Position numbers and translations under genes: made by a program
Shown here: piece by piece, positions 48,501 to 57,500 of the stretch
How the letters are laid out: each line of letters opens with the position of its first letter
Numbering within the stretch: the stretch's first letter is position 1
Assembly: GCA_004352715.1 (NCBI GenBank)
Contig: SCFE01000076.1
Location: 937,467 to 1,001,466 of the forward strand
Direction: 5' to 3'
From: Hofstenia miamia
Taxonomy: Eukaryota > Xenacoelomorpha > Acoela
DNA: 64,000 nucleotides
The notes under the pieces: generated by a model
Databases searched by the model: none
What the model was told of the DNA's origin: nothing
What the model saw: the letters and a program-made list of their open reading frames with translations, nothing else

Positions 48501-51500
48501 TGGCAATATTTTGAACTATTAATTGTACCATGGCCATCTAGAAACTTTGGATAAAATCTTTAAATTTTGGAAAAGTGGCCTCTTTTTTGGCTTGAGCTAT
48601 ACAATTCACAACTCATCTAATTGAGACAAATTAATACAAAAAAACTCAATAAGGATTGCAATACTGTAAATTTGTGTTGACATAAATTTGAACAGAACCA
48701 AATTTGAAACTCAAATTAGGCGGCCCAGTCATTTTAATGTAGACCAGCACCCATTGATTTTTTTAAACACAGACAGATACTTAAAATTCACAGGAAGTGA
48801 AAGAAAACCGCGATAAAAGTTGTGATGCAGCGTATACCATGGAACACTATTTTTTCCCGACACTACCCAATGCAGAAAATGTAAATTAGCATATAGATTT
48901 ACCTTAACAAAGTAAGTTGTTTAAATCTGTGCGTAAGCATATCCTATAATCACAGATCGATAATTAACGTGTTGAGTTCTCCTTTACAACTGGTCTGAGC
49001 ACTTTATCCAGGAATTTGTCAAAGAGAGGGATCATTTACTATCAGCAAATATATGAAGGAAAAATTGTTGTTCTTTAACACGTTGACGCATTGTACGATG
49101 TTGAATATTGCATACTCCCACTAGTATTCGCGTACAATAAATTCAGGCCTACTAAAATTAGGATGAAATTTCAAACTAACCTCTTATAGAGTTGAATTAG
49201 GTAAATTCATTAAGAAAAATTCAATTGTTAGACATAGAATAGTTTTTCTAAAATTCAACAGTACAAGAGAATTAAACTGCTAGGTAAAAATGATCTTATT
49301 AGGAAAAAATCCTGCTTGGACGTGATTTTTTCCTAATAAGATCATTCTTAGATATACAGATCCCAAAATTATAAGCGATCATCAACTGTAATTTTCAGTT
49401 TCAACGCTTAGCCTGTCATACCCAACACTTGCCGACACAGTTTGCATTCACTGGTATCCCGAGTCAGCGCAGTAGTAGGTTTAAGTGTTATATCTTGTTT
49501 TATATTATCGATTGAAAATTAGCAGTATATTAATAAAAATATAGTTAGTAAAGCCTTTTAGTGAGTTCATAGAAACTAAACTATTAGTAATTATAGAGCA
49601 GTTTGCCTACTGAAAACTCTAAGTAAGTTGCGGAAACTATGGTTAAATATCTAAAATGTTTGTTCATATTCGTTACTAGAATATAATACGACCGCCAGTG
49701 TTATTCTTAAATATGACCTAAGAAATTAAAAAGTTCGATAAGGTTAAGATTTGCTAAGCGAAAAACATCATCGTAATAAATTTATCCTATTTTTAATATA
49801 TTGTTAGGAATAGAAGTTGCTGCTGCAATATTTTTCAGTATCAGCAACACAAGAAAATGTAACTGGTTAGTTTAGTTATCTTTCAAGAAATAAATCATTT
49901 GGTCGTGTTTGCAAAAATAGAGCGTTAAGAATTAGATGGTTCTCTAGAAAGCAACAACCTACCAAAACCATTTTCTAACTATATATGGAGTGAGAGTCAA
50001 AAAGAGGTGTTCAAAACAATGAAATAAAAATTAATAACTGCAACTATCCTGGAAAACCCTGATTTCAATAAGGAGTTCTTAGTATCATCATATCATGCAT
50101 CCAATGTAGTTGTAGGTGCTGTGCTGACTCAGAAGAAAGCAGATAAAGAGAACTCAATATCTTATGCAAGCAAAAAATTGCAAGGAGTGTAGTTAATTTA
50201 TTTCAGGTTTCTTGTAAAAATAAACTATTTCAGAATCTCTAGAAAGCAACCGCCTATCAAATCGATTTTCTAACAGATAAGTACGATTCAATTGTGTGGT
50301 CTGCCATTTTGTGGATGATGCTATTAGATTATTCAATTAAAAGTTTTCTACGTGCTTGATTCATGTAATATACAATGTTGCAGAGAAAATCAGTACCAAG
50401 CTTAGCAAAGTTGATGAAGTGGTAACTCGAGTTAAAGCTACAACCATAAAAAATTTCCCAAAAACGAAACGATTTTTTAAGAATAATCTGAAAGCTCCGC
50501 TCATGTCTGAATAACAAGATCAAAATCGTGAATAAAAGCAGCGTTATTTTATGCACGGAATTCCAAAGTCGGCTCCAGTTGAAAGAAACTGCGAAAACGT
50601 TTAGAAAATTGTAAAGACGTAAAATTTGTCCATCACTTTTTGAAAAACAGTCTATAACAGTCGTTCTCAATCAGGGTCTCCACACACAAAATGGCGAATT
50701 GAGGTCCATAATGATATTTTGGTGGTGCATAAGTCAATTCTAATTCAGACTGGTTTTCATTAATGAGAATTCAATTTCTACAGATATTTGCACTAGAAGT
50801 AAAATATTCACGGAGCTGTTCTCTTATTGTAGAATTTAAATAGAAAAAAACAACATTTTAGTTTAGTTTCCCTTCTAAATAAAGCAGAATTCTTTACAAT
50901 ATCTTTAATATTAATTTTATTAGTGATTTGTGGGGGGGTCCAACAAAAAAATTAAAAGGAAAAAGGGTTAATTGGCAAAAAAGGTGGAGAACCACTAGTC
51001 TATAACTATTCAGCAAATGCATTTACTTATAATAATTTACAAGTTATATCCGATATAAAATAAACAATATAGGCGTATTATAATAGACGACAGACCTTAC
51101 TTGTGTAACCTTTATCAAGTTTATTTTTGTTGTATGGAGTCGTGAATTAACATACTTTACAATTATGAATATTCAGTTCATTTCCATTTTATTGTTTGGA
51201 AATCCAAAGCAAAGTAATGCTTATCTGAATTAATGAAAACGCGAACTTAAATACACACAGATCTGTAAACGTTAAGCACTAATCAAATATTAGTGGGCTT
51301 GAAACATACCATCCCAATGAAGAAAACGAGACATACATATTTATCAATTATTGAGTAATATATTTTGTTGAATAGTCTAGTACTATTTAAACGAGAACAA
51401 AAATCATATAAATAATATACATGTATATTTGAAATGCTGCTTAACAACCCTGTGCATTTAGGTTTTATAAATTTTTTCTGGAATTAAACATACCTTTAAA

Positions 51501-54500
51501 AGCAGCTGTATTAATATCATCTTCATCGTCCTCATTATTAACATCGCCATGGAGTTTGTGTAAACCGGAATCAAAAATAGCACTGTCTGGGAAAAGTACT
51601 TTGTAGTACTGCACGGGCGCTTTATGGTTTTCCTCTAAAAGTCGCAGCGCGCGGGGCTTCTGAGAATCTAAATTACACTGATTAAAATTACAATATTGCA
51701 AATAATCTTCAGTATTTAAAAAAGCCGTGGCTAAGGGGGGGCATGGCCCCCTTCCTAATAGTATTTTGGATACAAAACTCCATAGTATTAATTCTAATAT
51801 TCTGTAACTAAGCTAGAGTGAATATATTTTAAATAAAATATATAAAATGCTAATGCCATTCTATCAAAAATTCAATGAAAAGTGTGAAACTATTTCATAT
51901 GAGTAAAACTATGATTAATTTAGTGAACTTTGCGGGGACATAGCCCCCGAACTTGCAAATGCGAGCCACGGGCCTGGCATTTAATCATTGTTTTAAACTT
52001 TCCAACAAGTTATCGAGTGACCAATAAAACCATATGTGGTGTAAAAAAGTATTCATACCAATTTGATTGGATCCGCAGAATAACTTCGTCGCGCCATTAG
52101 GCGGCGGCAAATATGCAGGGTGAGAGCATAAATGAGGCGTCAATACTAATGCTTCATACTGACAAGTTGATATTTCGCGCACAGTTATAAGCTCACCTCT
52201 ATCTAAAAATCGAAATTTAAGCAAAAATAAACAAAAGTTTCAAAGCATTGGTGGAGAAAATTTAAAGAATTTCTTCAATTAATATACCTATGAATCATAT
52301 ATGATATAAATTACATAGAATAAAGNTCCAAAGCAAAGTAATGCTTATCTGAATTAATGAAAACGCGAACTTAAATACACACAGATCTGTAAACGTTAAG
52401 CACTAATCAAATATTAGTGGGCTTGAAACATACCATCCCAATGAAGAAAACGAGACATACATATTTATCAATTATTGAGTAATATATTTTGTTGAATAGT
52501 CTAGTACTATTTAAACGAGAACAAAAATCATATAAATAATATACATGTATATTTGAAATGCTGCTTAACAACCCTGTGCATTTAGGTTTTATAAATTTTT
52601 TCTGGAATTAAGCATACCTTTAAAAGCAGCTGTATTAATATCATCTTCATCGTCCTCATTATTAACATCGCCATGGAGTTTGTGTAAACCGGAATCAAAA
52701 ATAGCACTGTCTGGGAAAAGTACTTTGTAGTACTGCACGGGCGCTTTATGGTTTTCCTCTAAAAGTCGCAGCGCGCGGGGCTTCTGAGAATCTAAATTAC
52801 ACTGATTAAAATTACAATATTGCAAATAATCTTCAGTATTTAAAAAAGCCGTGGCTAAGGGGGGGCATGGCCCCCTTCCTAATAGTATTTTGGATACAAA
52901 ACTCCATAGTATTAATTCTAATATTCTGTAACTAAGCTAGAGTGAATATATTTTAAATAAAATATATAAAATGCTAATGCCATTCTATCAAAAATTCAAT
53001 GAAAAGTGTGAAACTATTTCATATGAGTAAAACTATGATTAATTTAGTGAACTTTGCGGGGACATAGCCCCCGAACTTGCAAATGCGAGCCACGGGCCTG
53101 GCATTTAATCATTGTTTTAAACTTTCCAACAAGTTATCGAGTGACCAATAAAACCATATGTGGTGTAAAAAAGTATTCATACCAATTTGATTGGATCCGC
53201 AGAATAACTTCGTCGCGCCATTAGGCGGCGGCAAATATGCAGGGTGAGAGCATAAATGAGGCGTCAATACTAATGCTTCATACTGACAAGTTGATATTTC
53301 GCGCACAGTTATAAGCTCACCTCTATCTAAAAATCGAAATTTAAGCAAAAATAAACAAAAGTTTCAAAGCATTGGTGGAGAAAATTTAAAGAATTTCTTC
53401 AATTAATATACCTATGAATCATATATGATATAAATTACATAGAATAAAGTGGAGTACACATGTGCGTAAACTGAATTTCTAAAGAACAATTCAATTTTAT
53501 GAGCATAATTTGAAATTATCAAATTCAAAAAAATAAACAACCTAAGCCTAATCACAGAAATGTAGAACATTACATACTTTCCGAAAGCTCTAAATTGGGA
53601 TTGCACATGTATTTTACAATCGTAGTTCTCGGTAAGCCAACGCCAACATCGCAAGCAGTACCATCAGTCATTTTGATAGGAAGATAAGGAAGACGAATTT
53701 CCGGACTAAATAAAATATACAAAAAGTAGGAATACAAAAATGAGTCAAATGATCAAAAAAATTTTAAACTTCATCTGTTGAATTAATGGAATTATAATAT
53801 GGTCTATAGGCAGAAATGCGTATTAAGATATTTTGCGCATCACTATTTAGGCAAATATAATAATACAGTCGTCCATAACTAATCCAGAACCCTCAGTAAT
53901 CCGGAAACTTCAATAATCTGATATAATCTTGGCAATAGTGATTTTCTAATATTTTATTATATTCAATTTTAATGATAATGTAGTGTCACGGCCATGTGAA
54001 TAAATTTTTCGCATGTACTTATTAATAAATGTCTTTTCTTTATTAATCAAATTTTAGCATTTTAATTAATATTTTAATTTTAAGACGAGGTAGTAGTTAG
54101 CTAACTTAATAGCAAATCCGGCACCTTTCAAGTCCAGATGATACCGGATCAGTGATGGTCAACTGTATATAGCATCAAATTAAAATGCAAAAAAAATTTA
54201 AAGTATGATTACCAACTGCATGCTTAGAAAAATCTAAAAAAATATGAGATTAATGTTAGACAAATACTGCTTTTTAAACTTTAAAATTAGGCGTTAATTG
54301 TGAATTTTTAAGAAGCAATACCCCGAACCAGGAAGAATGACGAAATCAGGATTTAAATGATCGTCCTTAAACTGTTCCGATTGCCAAAACCCTTCCAACT
54401 TTCCCAGAATGAAATTCAAAGAAGGTTTATGCGATTGCGAAATAGACTTTCCGTGGCACAACGTATAAATCCAATATACATCAACTAATTTATCGCACTT

Positions 54501-57500
54501 TTCTGAAAGAAATAAACTGTCCAACAAATGCAAAGGTGAAGGACCATTATAATCACTTAATTTTTCTTGAAGTGAATCTAAATAGAAAACCAACAATTTA
54601 CAACACATTAAACGAAAAAATTCATAAATTTATGACGTATTTCATGTACTTTAGTAGAAAAACTAAAAACTATGCGTAGTGACTCGCGATCTGGACCTCG
54701 ATTCGTTTGATTTTATAACCTTTCGAATCCCCACGCTATTCACTCTGACAGTGTTCTCACATTCTCTGTTCGTCGTCCCAAGAAACATCGCCCCCTTCAC
54801 TAGTTTGTAATCGTACCTGCCCTGCTAATTATTGCCTCGTTACTCGTAAGGCAATGATTGGACTATGTGATTGGTAGCAAGAGCAATTACAAAATCGCAT
54901 CACCAGTAACTGATTAGACTGCATTGCAATTATAATTACAAGCTAACCATAGCCGTAAGCATGCGATGCTTTCAAATCTGATAGATGACATAGTCTAATC
55001 GTAGACTAACCCTCCAACTGCTATCGACTTCTTTTCCTCGCCTCCAAGCTTGAAGAAATATCTGATGTTTTTCCTCATTTTTCTCGCTTTACTTTTTATC
55101 GTCTAACTGGACGTCATCTTGTAAAAGATTCTCCTATGATAGGGAAAAATGTGTTGTAAGTGCAGAAAGGAACCGTAGCTCAATATCATTGTGAAAATTG
55201 TAATGTATATCTTTGTCCGACGAAATGCTTCGAGAATTACAATACAAAGGTAAAGCTATCATAAAAAATTGAGTACGGTAAGCATTTCACATTTCCTATT
55301 GTATTCAGGAAATTAATTGTTTGGTAATTTGGTACTACATTTTGCACAATGAACAAAATTATAGACAAATAATAATAAAGTAGAAATATGTATAGAAATT
55401 ACAATAGACAATTATAACATATAAAATGCAAAACAATGAAAAAGAAATTTCGGTTTTGAATGTGAAGTTCGAGCATTTGAGGGGTGTAGAAATTTAAGTA
55501 AAAATTCAAAGAAATTCAAGGAAATAAGGTCAATAGTGATTGAAGATGACCACATTACAAAGCATCTTTTTATTTATTAGAGAAATGTACTATTAACTTT
55601 ACCTAACAATTAAGTCAGAAATATATATATATATATATATTTATCATTTTATGAAAAAACAACGAAAATTTTAACTAAGAGTACTTTCGGTACTTACTGT
55701 ACTATCGTCAGTCAAAAAATTATTTGGTGGTAAAATATAAATTTACAAATCTTTAATTAAATTTAATTAAACTAAAATAAATTTATATTAAGGAAGAGAA
55801 ACCTATTTTAAATACAAAATGTCATAGAATTAAATTTGATGTTCTTTCCGAATTTAAAATTGGTATAATTCTTGATTTCCTTAGTTTTCTATTTAAATTA
55901 TATATAGAATTCTTAAGGGGGTACCGCCACAGAAAATCAAATTTCTCAGATTTAATGGTATGCATGTAATAACCGAAGGTTGTAACGTTGAAAAAACAAA
56001 ATTTCGGAGGAATCGGAAATTTGGTTGCCCTGGGAACTTAATACAAAAGAAAATAAAAGAATATACATTGTGGCTAATTTTTTCAGGTGAAGTGAATCAT
56101 TTATAAAGGCAAACCATATATCATATTAAAGCTAATTAGTGGCTTTATGCAACCACAGAGATTTTGTGCAATTTATGAAATGATAAGTAGTAGCATGCAT
56201 AAATTTGCATTTTTAATTAGTACTCAGCTCATTAAATATGCGTAAACCAATTTTTTAAATAATTAAAGACATAACATAAAAAATCTTTCTGTAGTTGCAT
56301 AGACCAAAGGGGGTACTATATACATGCCAAATTTGATTTTGGTACTCCTTTCCTTCTTGAAGATTTTTTTGTTAAAATAATGCAAAATGCAAGAAACGAA
56401 AAGTGGAGAAAAACACGGTTAAAGTGCATTTTTGAACAGAAATAAGCCAAAAATTTCAGATATTTTCACATTTTTCATGACATTTGGATGTATTTTCTGA
56501 AAAATTATTTTGGATATGTTTAAAGAAGTATATTTTGACTAAATTTAATAAATAAAAAAATGTTAATGTATAGCTTTTTGGTAAATTTTCTGTGGGGGTA
56601 CCCCCTTAAGACGTGATTCGTGCGGTTTAGTAAAAGGTAGTTTCCAAAATATATTATCTTTGTGTTCTTGTGAATTGTATTTTAATGAAGAGGATGTTAG
56701 AGCTTCTTTTGATGTTTTTTGCAATAATTTTTCAGGATACCCATTAGATCTTAGATTNAATTAAAGACATAACATAAAAAATCTTTCTGTAGTTGCATAG
56801 ACCAAAGGGGGTACTATATACATGCCAAATTTGATTTTGGTACTCCTTTCCTTCTTGAAGATTTTTTTGTTAAAATAATGCAAAATGCAAGAAACGAAAA
56901 GTGGAGAAAAACACGGTTAAAGTGCATTTTTGAACAGAAATAAGCCAAAAATTTCAGATATTTTCACATTTTTCATGACATTTGGATGTATTTTCTGAAA
57001 AATTATTTTGGATATGTTTAAAGAAGTATATTTTGACTAAATTTAATAAATAAAAAAATGTTAATGTATAGCTTTTTGGTAAATTTTCTGTGGGGGTACC
57101 CCCTTAAGACGTGATTCGTGCGGTTTAGTAAAAGGTAGTTTCCAAAATATATTATCTTTGTGTTCTTGTGAATTGTATTTTAATGAAGAGGATGTTAGAG
57201 CTTCTTTTGATGTTTTTTGCAATAATTTTTCAGGATACCCATTAGATCTTAGATTTTCAAATATTTTATCAAAAGCCATTTTAAGTACATTGTAGTTAGA
57301 TGATAGTAAAACAGCTCTTCTAAACAAGTTTTCTTCAAATGCTGCATCTAAAAAATGTATTGAATCTTCTTTTTCATATTCACAAGTAAATTGAATTTCA
57401 CTTAATTGCGAATTAATGTAAGAAAGAAACATTGATGCATGATCATCGTTTTCCATCAAATAAAAATATCATCAACATAACGTTTGTAATAAATTGGTGG

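Larger units (their letters stand above)
19066..51493 (-). other. ERLEC1 intron 5 (about 32 kb), filled with transposable elements
   Basis: Exon 5 ends and exon 6 begins with the matching phase (AAA G|GT), so no coding exon is missing between them. The intron holds the recombinase-like array, mariner, piggyBac, hAT, Tc1, LINE and Gypsy remains listed separately. If the exon 4-5 duplication were real, this intron would still start at 51493. Confidence 0.8.
51203..52325 (-). repeat. First copy of a 1123-bp duplication carrying ERLEC1 exons 4-5
   Basis: Identical to 52327-53449 apart from one base I can see (51488 A / 52612 G), and joined to it by a single N at 52326. Holds exon copies 51494-51667 and 52059-52202. 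Best explained as an unmerged contig overlap. Confidence 0.85.
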
